Under the pieces are notes generated by a model. The model was not told the origin of the DNA and did no database searches. It was given only the letters and a program-made list of their open reading frames with translations. Below, in pieces: positions 13,279-21,246 of a DNA stretch of 64,000 nt. The stretch comes from Natronorubrum halalkaliphilum (GTDB lineage Archaea; Halobacteriota; Halobacteria; Halobacteriales; Natrialbaceae). The first letter of the stretch is position 1. Every line of letters begins with the position of its first letter. The stretch covers positions 96,187-160,186 of the forward strand of contig NZ_WUYX01000033.1 in the NCBI RefSeq assembly GCF_009834785.1. Direction: 5' to 3'. The translations under genes were made by a program, and so were the position numbers.

Positions 13279-14148
13279 ATGGGACAGGGAACGGAATTCG
13301 GGCTGGTCGACCTCGAGGAAGTGGAAACGCCGGGCGACGAGTGGGAGGAGATCGACGTCTCGGAGACCGAGGCCGACCGGATCGCTCGCAAACGCGACCG
13401 CGAGTTCGAGCAGTTCGAAGAGCGGATCAAAGACGCCGACCAGTTCAAAGTCGAGCAGTCGGTGTTCGACGACGCGACGCTGGCGGCGCTCTACAAACTC
13501 GTCCAGGACGGCTACGTCGAAGCCTTCGGCGGGCCGCTCTCGACGGGCAAGGAGGCCAATGTCTACCACGCGCTGGGCGACGACCGCGACGTCGCGGTCA
13601 AGATCTACCGGATCAACGCCTCGAACTTCCGGCAGATGCGCGACTACCTCGAGGGCGACCCCCGATTCGAAGGTCTCGGCGGCAAGAAGAAAGATGTCGT
13701 CCTCGCCTGGACGAAGAAGGAACTCGCGAACCTCGAGCGGGCCAGAGCGGCCGGCGTTCGCGTACCGGAGCCGATCGCCACCGAGCGCAACGTCTTGGTC
13801 ATGGAGTACATCGGCGACGACGAGGGTCGCGCGAAACGGCTCGGCGAGGTCCACATCGAGAACCCCCAGACCGCCTACGAGGTCATGCGTGAGTACATGC
13901 GCCGACTCTACTCCGCGGGCATCATCCACGGCGACCTGAGCGAGTACAACGTCGTCTTCGACGAGGGCCAACTCGTGATCATCGACGTCGGGCAGGCCGT
14001 GACCGTCCACCACCCGAACAGCCGGACGTTCCTCGAGCGCGACTGCCGAAACGTCGCGAGTTTCTTCTCGCGACAGGGGCTGGAGACGAGCGAGGAGGAG
14101 TTGCTCGAGTTCGTGACGAGTCCGGAGCCGGATCCGTCTCGGGACTGA
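13279..14148 (+). CDS. rio1: Rio1-family serine/threonine protein kinase
   Basis: A 289-residue protein. It has the RIO-specific ATP-binding loop STGKEANVYHA, the lysine in VAVKIYR, the flexible loop around GGKKKDVVLAWTKKE, the catalytic HGDLSEYNVVF and the metal-binding IDVGQAV. Rio1 acts in late maturation of the small ribosomal subunit. The KH/Dim2 protein at 16255 belongs to the same process, so this stretch forms a ribosome-biogenesis neighbourhood with trpS and a phosphoesterase between them. Confidence 0.95.
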   Translation: MGQGTEFGLVDLEEVETPGDEWEEIDVSETEADRIARKRDREFEQFEERIKDADQFKVEQSVFDDATLAALYKLVQDGYVEAFGGPLSTGKEANVYHALGDDRDVAVKIYRINASNFRQMRDYLEGDPRFEGLGGKKKDVVLAWTKKELANLERARAAGVRVPEPIATERNVLVMEYIGDDEGRAKRLGEVHIENPQTAYEVMREYMRRLYSAGIIHGDLSEYNVVFDEGQLVIIDVGQAVTVHHPNSRTFLERDCRNVASFFSRQGLETSEEELLEFVTSPEPDPSRD

Positions 14149-14170
14149 GTGAGTGACGTACGGATCTCGA

Positions 14171-14184
14171 CGAAATCTTCATTA
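14171..14184 (+). promoter_or_regulatory. Putative BRE/TATA promoter of the trpS leader transcript
   Basis: CGAAATCTTCATTA combines a purine-rich BRE-like CGAAA with a TATA-like box centred near 14180. A start about 27 bp downstream falls at about 14205-14209, on the first base of the Trp-rich leader ORF, so the leader peptide would be read from a leaderless 5' end and trpS would have a 5' region of about 170 nt. Confidence 0.45.
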
Positions 14185-14208
14185 CCGTCTCGCAAAAATA
14201 ACGGAGTC

Positions 14209-14292
14209 ATGACGGCCGCTCTCGAGTGGCAGTGGCGCTGGCAGATCCCCTCGAGAGCGGACAGTTCCTTCGCGGCCGGCGACGCGGCTTAA
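14209..14292 (+). CDS. Trp-rich leader peptide upstream of trpS (27 aa)
   Basis: An ATG-initiated ORF of 27 codons ending TAA at 14290-14292. Codons 7, 9 and 11 are Trp (local sequence WQWRW), although Trp is about 1% of residues in the neighbouring proteins. A GGAG lies at 14203-14206, and the predicted transcription start falls on the ATG. The next gene, 85 bp on, is tryptophanyl-tRNA synthetase. All three TGG codons lie in the loop of the stem described at 14216-14260. By analogy with bacterial trp leaders, scarcity of charged tRNA-Trp would stall the ribosome in this loop. Function is inferred and the archaeal mechanism is not established. Confidence 0.7.
   Translation: MTAALEWQWRWQIPSRADSSFAAGDAA
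14216..14260 (+). promoter_or_regulatory. Stem-loop with Trp codons in its loop (candidate attenuator)
   Basis: CCGCTCTCGAG (14216-14226) and CTCGAGAGCGG (14250-14260) are perfect reverse complements, giving an 11-bp stem around a 23-nt loop that contains exactly the three Trp codons. A second possible pairing, GCGGCGG (14306-14312) with CCGCCGC (14352-14358), encloses a TTTT run (14329-14332) and could place the trpS start region in structure. The alternation of the two structures is inference. Confidence 0.6.
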
Positions 14293-14377
14293 CCCGTCGG
14301 CTGTCGCGGCGGACGCTCCCTTCGCTTGTTTTCGTTCGTATCGACTTCCAGCCGCCGCAGTCTACGGTTCGAGACGA

Positions 14378-15613
14378 ATGACAGAACCAAACGGAACCTC
14401 AAACAGCACCGACAACACCAGCACAGCCCGATCGAGCGAATCGAACCCTGCCGACGACGAGTTCACCGTCACCCCCTACGCCGTCGACGGGACGGTCGAC
14501 TACGCGAAACTGCTCGAGCGGTTCGGAGCCGACCCGCTGACCGACGACCAGATCGATCGCTTCCCCGATCAGCCGATGCTCCGCCGTCGAACGTTCTACG
14601 CCGGCCGGGACGCCGATCGTTATCTCGAGGCCGTCGAGTCGGACGAGCCGCACGCGATCGTCACCGGCAGAGGTCCCTCGGGACCGATGCACCTCGGCCA
14701 CGTTCTCCCACTCTACCTCGCGAAACGATTCCAGCAGGCGACGGGTGCGACCGTCTACGTGCCGCTCTCGGACGACGAGAAGTTCCTCGCGAAAGAGCAG
14801 TCATTCGAGTCGATCGGGGCGTACACGCGCGAAAACCTGCGGGACATCCTGGCCGTCGGCTTCGATCCCGAACGGACGCGAATCGTCGTCGATACGGCCG
14901 ATTCGGATGTGATCTATCCGATCGCCGTTCGACTCGCGAAGCACCTCACGCCCGCGACGGTCGACGCCGTCTACGGCCAACAGGATACCGTCGGACTGCA
15001 ATTCTACCCCGCCGTGCAAGCGACCCACCTTCTGCTCCCGCAACTCGTCGCGGGCCGCCAGCCGACGCTCGTCCCCGTCGCCGTCGATCAGGACCCCCAC
15101 GTTCGCGTCTGTCGCGACGTGGCCGCAAAGGACGCCCTTCCCGTCGAAAAACCGGGCGCCCTACTCGGACGATTCCTTCCCAGTCTCGACGGCCCGGGGA
15201 AGATGAGTAGCTCCGGCGATGCGCCGTCGATCGAGCTCACGGCGGACCCCGAGACTGTCGCGGAAACGATCCGAACCCACGCCTACACTGGCGGGCGAGC
15301 GACGCTCGAGGAACACCGCGAGCACGGCGGCGATCCGGCCGTCGACGTTCCCTTCCAGTACCTGCGATTCTTCTTCGAGAACGACGACGAACGACTCGAG
15401 CGAATCGCAGCCGACTACCGATCGGGCGACCTGCTGAGCGGCGAATTGAAGGAGATCGCGATCGACCGAATCACGGGGTTTCTGACGGCCCACCAGCAGC
15501 GACGTTCGAAACTCGGCTCGCTCGAGGAGGCCCTCGAACCCTACCGACTAACTGAGCAGGAGCGACGACGAGCGCTCGAACGAGCCGGCGTGCCGTCGGG
15601 ACTCGAATCGTAG
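14378..15613 (+). CDS. trpS: Tryptophanyl-tRNA synthetase
   Basis: A 411-residue class I synthetase. A low-complexity Ser/Thr/Asn N terminus (about 27 residues) precedes the archaeal/eukaryotic-type TrpRS core. The HIGH-like motif is GPSGPMHLGH, the tRNA/Trp pocket region is YGQQDTVGLQFYPAVQATHLL, and the KMSKS loop is KMSSSG. It charges tRNA-Trp with tryptophan. It is the only gene in the window with an amino-acid-specific upstream ORF. The stop is 56 bp before the next start, a phosphoesterase on the same strand. Confidence 0.96.
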   Translation: MTEPNGTSNSTDNTSTARSSESNPADDEFTVTPYAVDGTVDYAKLLERFGADPLTDDQIDRFPDQPMLRRRTFYAGRDADRYLEAVESDEPHAIVTGRGPSGPMHLGHVLPLYLAKRFQQATGATVYVPLSDDEKFLAKEQSFESIGAYTRENLRDILAVGFDPERTRIVVDTADSDVIYPIAVRLAKHLTPATVDAVYGQQDTVGLQFYPAVQATHLLLPQLVAGRQPTLVPVAVDQDPHVRVCRDVAAKDALPVEKPGALLGRFLPSLDGPGKMSSSGDAPSIELTADPETVAETIRTHAYTGGRATLEEHREHGGDPAVDVPFQYLRFFFENDDERLERIAADYRSGDLLSGELKEIAIDRITGFLTAHQQRRSKLGSLEEALEPYRLTEQERRRALERAGVPSGLES

Positions 15614-15669
15614 GCCGAGTCGAGTCGAACCCCCGAACGCATTTGAGTCTCGCAGTCGCGTCATAGCGT

Positions 15670-16173
15670 ATGAACATCGGGATCATTTCGGACACCCACG
15701 ACAACGTCGAGGCGATCGAGCGCGCGACCGAGATTTTCGAGGAGGAGGGCGTCGAGGTCGTGATCCACTGCGGCGACTTCGTCGCCCCGCTGATGATCGG
15801 CTACTTCGGCGAGTTCGAACTCCACGGTGTCCTCGGGAACAACGACGGTGACGTCGCGAGCCTTCAATCGCAATTCGACGCGCTGGGCGGCGAGAGCGAG
15901 CTCCACGGCCGCTTCGCGAGCCTCGAGTTCGACGGCCTCTCCTTCGCCGTTCTCCACGGCGAGAGCCTCGAGGAGGTCGAGGCCATCGCGGCCGGCGAGA
16001 CGTACGACTTCGTCTGCTACGGTCACCACCACGAGCGCGAGCTATCGAACGAGGGCCGAACGACGGTGTGCAACCCCGGCGCGCACGTACTAGCGAAGTC
16101 CGAGAAAGATCGGACGGTCGCGATCGTGGATACCCTCTCGGAAACGGTACGGTTCCGGTCGGTAGCGGAGTGA
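15670..16173 (+). CDS. Metallophosphoesterase, YfcE/MJ0936-type
   Basis: A 167-residue protein of the compact phosphodiesterase family. Metal-binding motifs are visible in order: GIISDTHDN, IHCGDFV, GNNDGD, LHGE and YGHHHERE. Characterised relatives hydrolyse model phosphodiesters with two bound divalent metals, and the physiological substrate is unknown. It starts with ATG and sits between trpS and the KH protein on the same strand. Confidence 0.92.
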   Translation: MNIGIISDTHDNVEAIERATEIFEEEGVEVVIHCGDFVAPLMIGYFGEFELHGVLGNNDGDVASLQSQFDALGGESELHGRFASLEFDGLSFAVLHGESLEEVEAIAAGETYDFVCYGHHHERELSNEGRTTVCNPGAHVLAKSEKDRTVAIVDTLSETVRFRSVAE

Positions 16174-16254
16174 GAGGCCGACGCGAACGCCCGTCAATCA
16201 CACCCGTACCGTGCGGACCAAGCTCTTAACCTCACCCAGCCAGTACGGTCTTGT

Positions 16255-16812
16255 ATGCAACACGTGAAGATTCCGCAGGACCGCATCGGCGTTCTCATCG
16301 GCGAAGGCGGTGAGACGATGCGCGAAATCGAGGCGGAAGCCGAGGTGCGACTCGACATCGATTCGGAGAACGGCTCCGTGGCCGTCGAGACCGTCGGCGA
16401 CCCCGTTCTCGGGCTCAAAGCGCCCGATATCGTCCGTGCGATCGGCCGCGGCTTCGCACCCGAGGCCGCGCTCAGACTGCTCGAGGACGAGATGATGTTG
16501 TTCGACGTCGTCGATATCGACGCCGCCGCACGCAACAAGAACGATATGAAACGCAAGAAGGGACGCCTCATCGGCGAAGGCGGCCGAACCCGCGAACTCA
16601 TGGAGGAGTTGACGGGTGCCGACGTCGTCATCTACGGCTCGACGCTCGGGATCATCGGCGCACCACAGCAGGTCGATGCCGTCCGCAGCGCCGCCGAAAT
16701 GCTCCTCGACGGCGCGCCACACGGAGCCGTCTACTCGTTCCTCGAGGAGAAACACAACGAGATGAAACATCAGGGGATGCAGTACCACCGGTTCCCCGGC
16801 GGTCAGTCCTGA
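16255..16812 (+). CDS. KH-domain protein, archaeal Dim2/Pno1 homologue
   Basis: A 185-residue protein with two KH domains. KH1 has LIGEGGETMREIE (GxxG loop) and KH2 has LIGEGGRTRELMEE. The C terminus HNEMKHQGMQYHRFPGG is characteristic of the archaeal family. Dim2 relatives bind the 3' end of pre-16S rRNA and cooperate with Rio1 (established for eukaryotic/archaeal homologues), which fits rio1 being about 2 kb upstream. Confidence 0.92.
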   Translation: MQHVKIPQDRIGVLIGEGGETMREIEAEAEVRLDIDSENGSVAVETVGDPVLGLKAPDIVRAIGRGFAPEAALRLLEDEMMLFDVVDIDAAARNKNDMKRKKGRLIGEGGRTRELMEELTGADVVIYGSTLGIIGAPQQVDAVRSAAEMLLDGAPHGAVYSFLEEKHNEMKHQGMQYHRFPGGQS

Positions 16813-16929
16813 CTGCACTTTTCCCTCGATTTCCTCGGCGTAGCACCCTATTCCCTCGAGACGAACCGGGCCGAGTGCCTACGATCAGCGCACTCGCTGT
16901 CGGTTCTCAGCGCCTGTCACGGCAGAGAG

Positions 16930-16939
16930 TATATAAATA
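16930..16939 (+). promoter_or_regulatory. Distal TATA box upstream of the thermosome gene
   Basis: TATATAAATA is the best TATA match in this intergenic region and would give a 5' leader of about 85 nt. A second candidate, CGAAAGACTTATG (17008-17020), lies about 30 bp from the ATG and would give a near-leaderless transcript. Two promoters would be consistent with basal plus heat-induced expression (inference). Confidence 0.45.
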
Positions 16940-17048
16940 ATGGGAGCGCGTTCGACAGGGAACCGCCGTGCGACGCCCTCGTAAGGAGGTTTAGCTCGAC
17001 GTCTCTCGAAAGACTTATGTAGAATCACAATCAATCCTTCGCTTGACT

Positions 17049-18725
17049 ATGGCACAACAGCAGATGGGCAATCAGCCCCTTATCGTTCTCTCGGAGGACA
17101 GCCAGCGGACATCCGGCAAAGACGCGCAGTCGATGAACATCCAAGCCGGGAAGGCCGTCGCCGAATCCGTACGGACCACGCTCGGTCCGAAGGGAATGGA
17201 TAAGATGCTCGTCGACTCGACGGGTAACGTCATCGTCACGAACGACGGTGTCACCCTGCTCTCGGAGATGGAGATCGACCACCCGGCAGCCGACATGATC
17301 GTCGAAGTCGCCGAAACCCAGGAAGACGAAGTCGGTGACGGGACCACCAGCGCCGTCGTCATCTCCGGCGAACTCCTCAGTCAGGCCGAGGAACTCCTCG
17401 ACCAGGACATCCACGCCACCACCCTCGCCCAGGGGTACCGCCAGGCCGCCGAAGAGGCCATCGACGCGCTCGAGGAGATCGCCATCGAGGTCGACGAGGA
17501 CGACGACGAGGTCCTCCAACAGATCGCCGCCACGGCGATGACCGGGAAGGGCGCAGAAAGCGCCCGCGACCTGCTCTCCGGACTCGTCGTCGACGCCGTT
17601 CAGTCGGTCGCCGACGACGACGGTGTCGACACGGACAACATCAAAGTCGAGAAGGTCGTCGGCGGCTCGATCGAGAACTCCGAGCTCGTCGAAGGCGTCA
17701 TCGTCGACAAGGAACGCGTCTCCGACAGCATGCCGTACTTCGCCGAGGACGCAAACGTCGCCATCATCGACGGCGACCTCGAGATCAAGGAGACCGAGAT
17801 CGACGCCGAGGTCAACGTCACCGACCCCGACCAGCTCGAGCAGTTCTTAGAGCAGGAAGAGGCCCAGCTGCGCGAGATGGCCGAGGAGATCGCCGCTGTC
17901 GGCGCTGACGTCGTCTTCGTCGACGGCGGCATCGACGACATGGCCCAGCACTACCTCGCCCAGGAAGGCATCATCGCCGTCCGCCGCGTCAAGTCCAGCG
18001 ACCAGGGACAGCTGGCCCGCGCAACCGGTGCCACGCCCGTCACGAGCGTCGACGACCTGACCGAGGACGACCTCGGCTTCGCCGGCAGCGTCGCCCAGAA
18101 GGAGATCGCCGGCGACCAGCGCATCTTCGTCGAGGACGTCGACGACGCCAAGGCCGTCACCCTCATCCTTCGGGGTGGCACCGAACACGTCATCGACGAA
18201 GTCGACCGCGCCATCGAGGACTCGCTGGGCGTCGTCCGCACCACGGTCGAGGACGGCAAAGTCCTCGCCGGTGGCGGCGCTCCCGAAGTCGAGCTCTCGC
18301 TCGCGCTGCGCGACTACGCCGACTCCGTCGGCGGGCGCGAACAGCTCGCCGTCGAAGCGTTCGCCGACGCCCTTGAGGTCATCCCGCGCACGCTGGCCGA
18401 GAACGCCGGGCTCGACCCCATCGACTCCCTCGTGGAACTTCGCGCCGACCACGACGCCGGCGACACGAGCTCCGGACTGGACGCCTTCACCGGCGACACC
18501 ATCGACATGGATTCCGAGGGCGTCTACGAGCCGCTTCGCGTGAAGACCCAGGCCATCGAGTCCGCCACCGAGGCGGCCGTCATGCTGCTTCGCATCGACG
18601 ACGTCATCGCCGCCGGCGACCTCGCGGTTGCCGACGACGATGGTGACGAGGAGATGCCACCGGGCGGCGGTGGCATGGGCGGCGGCATGGGCGGTATGGG
18701 CGGCGGCATGGGCGGCATGATGTAA
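17049..18725 (+). CDS. thsA: Thermosome (group II chaperonin) subunit
   Basis: A 558-residue protein. Group II chaperonin marks are [23 protein letters not shown], the ATP-site motif GDGTTSAVV, and [14 protein letters not shown] with the late Asp region IDDVIAAGD. The C terminus is a Gly/Met repeat ([16 protein letters not shown]), as in haloarchaeal Cct proteins. The ATG at 17049 is preferred to a TTG two codons earlier. It forms a two-ring folding cage. The subunit type (Cct1, 2 or 3) cannot be assigned by eye. An Hsp20 gene is about 5 kb away. Confidence 0.96.
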   Translation: MAQQQMGNQPLIVLSEDSQRTSGKDAQSMNIQAGKAVAESVRTTLGPKGMDKMLVDSTGNVIVTNDGVTLLSEMEIDHPAADMIVEVAETQEDEVGDGTTSAVVISGELLSQAEELLDQDIHATTLAQGYRQAAEEAIDALEEIAIEVDEDDDEVLQQIAATAMTGKGAESARDLLSGLVVDAVQSVADDDGVDTDNIKVEKVVGGSIENSELVEGVIVDKERVSDSMPYFAEDANVAIIDGDLEIKETEIDAEVNVTDPDQLEQFLEQEEAQLREMAEEIAAVGADVVFVDGGIDDMAQHYLAQEGIIAVRRVKSSDQGQLARATGATPVTSVDDLTEDDLGFAGSVAQKEIAGDQRIFVEDVDDAKAVTLILRGGTEHVIDEVDRAIEDSLGVVRTTVEDGKVLAGGGAPEVELSLALRDYADSVGGREQLAVEAFADALEVIPRTLAENAGLDPIDSLVELRADHDAGDTSSGLDAFTGDTIDMDSEGVYEPLRVKTQAIESATEAAVMLLRIDDVIAAGDLAVADDDGDEEMPPGGGGMGGGMGGMGGGMGGMM

Positions 18726-19007
18726 GCGAGGGGCGAGCACAGCGAACCCCTCCGAAACGGCGAACGGCGAACAACGTGAGCCGTGGGCAGTGACCCTGGC
18801 CCACGAGCCACCGCCGCCGACCGCTGACCGCCGTTTCGAGTCGGTCCATATTCGTTTGCCGTTCGGCTGACGTGTTATTCTATTGCCACCACCTTCTCGA
18901 AAACACGGTGAGAACCGCCTATCGCGTTCGAAACGGTTACTGATGAGCAGTTGCGGTGCCTCCGGCGATTCACTACGAATAAGTAGCTTCCCGCAATATT
19001 CGCCAGC

Positions 19008-20000
19008 ATGAACACGATTCTTCTGAACAGCGACGACGTCGACGAACACGCGCGACTCGCCGACGTCATCGACGCCGTCGAGCAAGCCTTCGGGGCATTC
19101 GAACGCGGAGACACCCAGATGCCCGCGAAATCATATATCGATCTGCCCCAGTACAACGGCGACTTTCGGTCGATGCCCGCCTACCTCGAGACCGACGACT
19201 GGGACGCCGCCGGGCTGAAGTGGGTCAACGTCCACCCGGACAACCCCACCGATCACGATCTCCCGACGGTGCTGGGGACGATGATCTACTCCGACCCGGA
19301 GACCGCGGTCCCGCTTGCGATCATGGACGGGACCATGCTCACGATGAAACGCACCGGCGCCGCGGCGGCCGTCGCGACCGACCACCTCGCCGTCGAGGAC
19401 GCCTCGAGTCTCGGCATCGTCGGGGCCGGCGTCCAGTCGTACACCCAACTCGAGGCGATCAGCGAGGTGCGCGACATCACGGAGGTCGTCGTCTCGGACC
19501 CGGACACGGAGCGCGTCGAGCGGTTCGTCGAGGCGTTTGACGACCGATTCGACATCCGCAGCGGTTCGATTTCGGAGGCCGGGCACTGCGACATCCTCTC
19601 GACGGTAACGCCCGTCGAAGACCCGATCGTCGGTCCGGACGACGTCGGCGAGCACACCCACATCAACGCGATGGGTGCCGACGCCGAGGGCAAACACGAA
19701 CTCGCGGACGACCTCCTGCGGGCGGCCAGAATCGTCATCGACGACCACGAGCAGTGTACGCACTCGGGCGAGATCAACGTCCCCTACCACGAGGGCGTGC
19801 TCACGGACGACGACATCTACGGCGAAATCGGCGAGATCGTCGTCGGCGCGAAAGACGGTCGAACCGCCGAGACGGGCGTCACCGTCTTCGACTCGACCGG
19901 CCTGGCCATCCAGGACGTCGCCGCAGCCCACGTCGTCTACGAGAACGCTCGCGAAGGCGACGACGGCTACGCGTTCGGTCTGATCGATACCGAACAGTAG
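19008..20000 (+). CDS. Ornithine cyclodeaminase/alanine dehydrogenase family protein
   Basis: A 330-residue protein of the mu-crystallin/OCD family. The N-terminal catalytic part holds KSYIDLPQYNGDFRSMPAY and GLKWVNVHPDNP. The NAD-binding fold follows, with GIVGAGVQSYTQLEAI (GxGxQ) and VVSDPD. The C-terminal motif FDSTGLAIQDVAAAHVVY is typical of the family. Archaeal members can act as alanine dehydrogenases, and substrate choice is not decidable here. The gene is isolated by about 280 bp from the thermosome gene and converges on the DUF2071 gene. Confidence 0.9.
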   Translation: MNTILLNSDDVDEHARLADVIDAVEQAFGAFERGDTQMPAKSYIDLPQYNGDFRSMPAYLETDDWDAAGLKWVNVHPDNPTDHDLPTVLGTMIYSDPETAVPLAIMDGTMLTMKRTGAAAAVATDHLAVEDASSLGIVGAGVQSYTQLEAISEVRDITEVVVSDPDTERVERFVEAFDDRFDIRSGSISEAGHCDILSTVTPVEDPIVGPDDVGEHTHINAMGADAEGKHELADDLLRAARIVIDDHEQCTHSGEINVPYHEGVLTDDDIYGEIGEIVVGAKDGRTAETGVTVFDSTGLAIQDVAAAHVVYENAREGDDGYAFGLIDTEQ

Positions 20001-20156
20001 CGGCTGTGACGACGGGGAAATCGAGTGGTTCGATTGGCGATTTTCGCTATTGAACGTCGGTACTGCATCGAGAGCCGGAATCGAGAATTGAAACGGAGAG
20101 CCGCGAGTCGGGAGGACCAAGAAGCGGCCCGCAACCAGTATCCGCAGCGGTCTCTC

Positions 20157-20237
20157 ATACGGATTGCTGTAACTATGTACCGCCGATCGCCGACCCCGTT
20201 CTGGCGATCGGCGGTAATTGACTACAGTAAACCGTAT
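20157..20237. repeat. 81-bp imperfect palindrome between convergent genes
   Basis: The element is symmetric about position 20197. The inner arms TACCGCCGATCGCC (20178-20191) and GGCGATCGGCGGTA (20203-20216) are perfect over 14 bp around an 11-nt loop. The outer arms 20157-20171 and 20223-20237 match at 13 of 15 positions. It fills the space up to the stop codon of the DUF2071 gene. It may be a bidirectional terminator, or a MITE/REP-like mobile palindrome inserted there. No second copy is seen in this window. Confidence 0.7.
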
Positions 20238-21046
20238 CAGAGCAGTCGCGGAATCGAACCCGTCATCGAGAGCTCATCGCAGTAGTGGACGACCGGATCG
20301 CCCGTCGGCTCCGGCAGATCGTTCGCCTCGAACATCGTGTTCTCGTGGATCGTCACCTCCGCGGGCTGAAGCGGCCACGGATCGTGTGCGATTTCGGCGG
20401 CCAGAACGCCTCGCTGCTCCGCCGCGTAGAACCGCCGGCGCTCGGTCAGCCAGTACGCGAACGACTCCGGGTCCGGCGTGTACACGTCCCCGACCGGACC
20501 GTACGTCGCCGAAAAGCGTGCAGGGGTGTCCGCCGACTCGAACCGCGGACGGGTACCGACCGCGGTCTGGCCTCGCGTACTCGAGAACGCGACCTGTTCG
20601 TCGTCGGCACCGACTCGCATGTGTGCGTGATAGACCGGCAGCCGAGTCGTCCGACCGATGGCCGCGGCGATCAGCGGACTGCCGACGTCGATACTGAAGA
20701 AGAACAGACCGGGATCGCCGCGGTGCCGGACGTACGTGCGAACGTTAAGTTCGGCAAACGCCATTCTGAGAGCCGGCGGCGTTCCGCGGAGACCGGCCTT
20801 CGTGAGGACGAACGGAAGGACGCTGATCCAGGCGGCCCCGTCCCGCGTTTCGAGCGTGAGTTGGTCGGGTACGTGCGGGCGAAGGGCGTCGGGATCGACC
20901 GGCCAGTGGATGAAGAGTCCGTCCCGCCACGTCATCGAGGCGACGTGGGGAGCGGTCGGTGACGACCCGCCGGAAAACGTCCAGCGAAACGGATCCGTTC
21001 GCGTTCGTGATCGATCTCGTGACTGACGTTCGTTCTGTTCGTTCAT
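20237..21046 (-). CDS. DUF2071 (YqjF-like) family protein
   Basis: A 269-residue protein. The DUF2071 start MTWRDGLFIHWPVDPDALRPHVP follows a basic, disordered N terminus, then LNVRTYVRHRGDPGLFFFSID and a C-terminal VTIHENTMFEAN. The fold is related to acetoacetate decarboxylase, but catalytic identity is not shown. It is transcribed in the same direction as leuS, 200 bp downstream of it. Its stop touches the long palindrome. Confidence 0.85.
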   Translation of the reverse strand: MNEQNERQSRDRSRTRTDPFRWTFSGGSSPTAPHVASMTWRDGLFIHWPVDPDALRPHVPDQLTLETRDGAAWISVLPFVLTKAGLRGTPPALRMAFAELNVRTYVRHRGDPGLFFFSIDVGSPLIAAAIGRTTRLPVYHAHMRVGADDEQVAFSSTRGQTAVGTRPRFESADTPARFSATYGPVGDVYTPDPESFAYWLTERRRFYAAEQRGVLAAEIAHDPWPLQPAEVTIHENTMFEANDLPEPTGDPVVHYCDELSMTGSIPRLL

Positions 21047-21066
21047 CCTCGAGAGTCAGCCCAGGG

Positions 21067-21093
21067 GCTGTACCTCACGATACGTGAGACAGC
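21067..21093 (-). terminator. Hairpin between leuS and the DUF2071 gene
   Basis: GCTGT (21067-21071) pairs with ACAGC (21089-21093) and CTCACG (21074-21079) pairs with CGTGAG (21083-21088) around a 3-nt loop, with a 2-nt bulge. It lies about 155 bp after the leuS stop and about 20 bp before the DUF2071 start, so it could be a leuS terminator or an operator/leader hairpin for the downstream gene. Confidence 0.35.
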
Positions 21094-21246
21094 GGCATAA
21101 AGGAGACAGTTGGCTGTCAGATCCGATTACGGTTTGGCTACTCGAGGGGTTCGACGAGTGACACTGGCAGACAGTCGACTGGACGTCAGTACCGACGCAC
21201 CTACGGCGGCTGTGGTTGCGCCGGGTACTCGGCACAGCAGTCCGTC

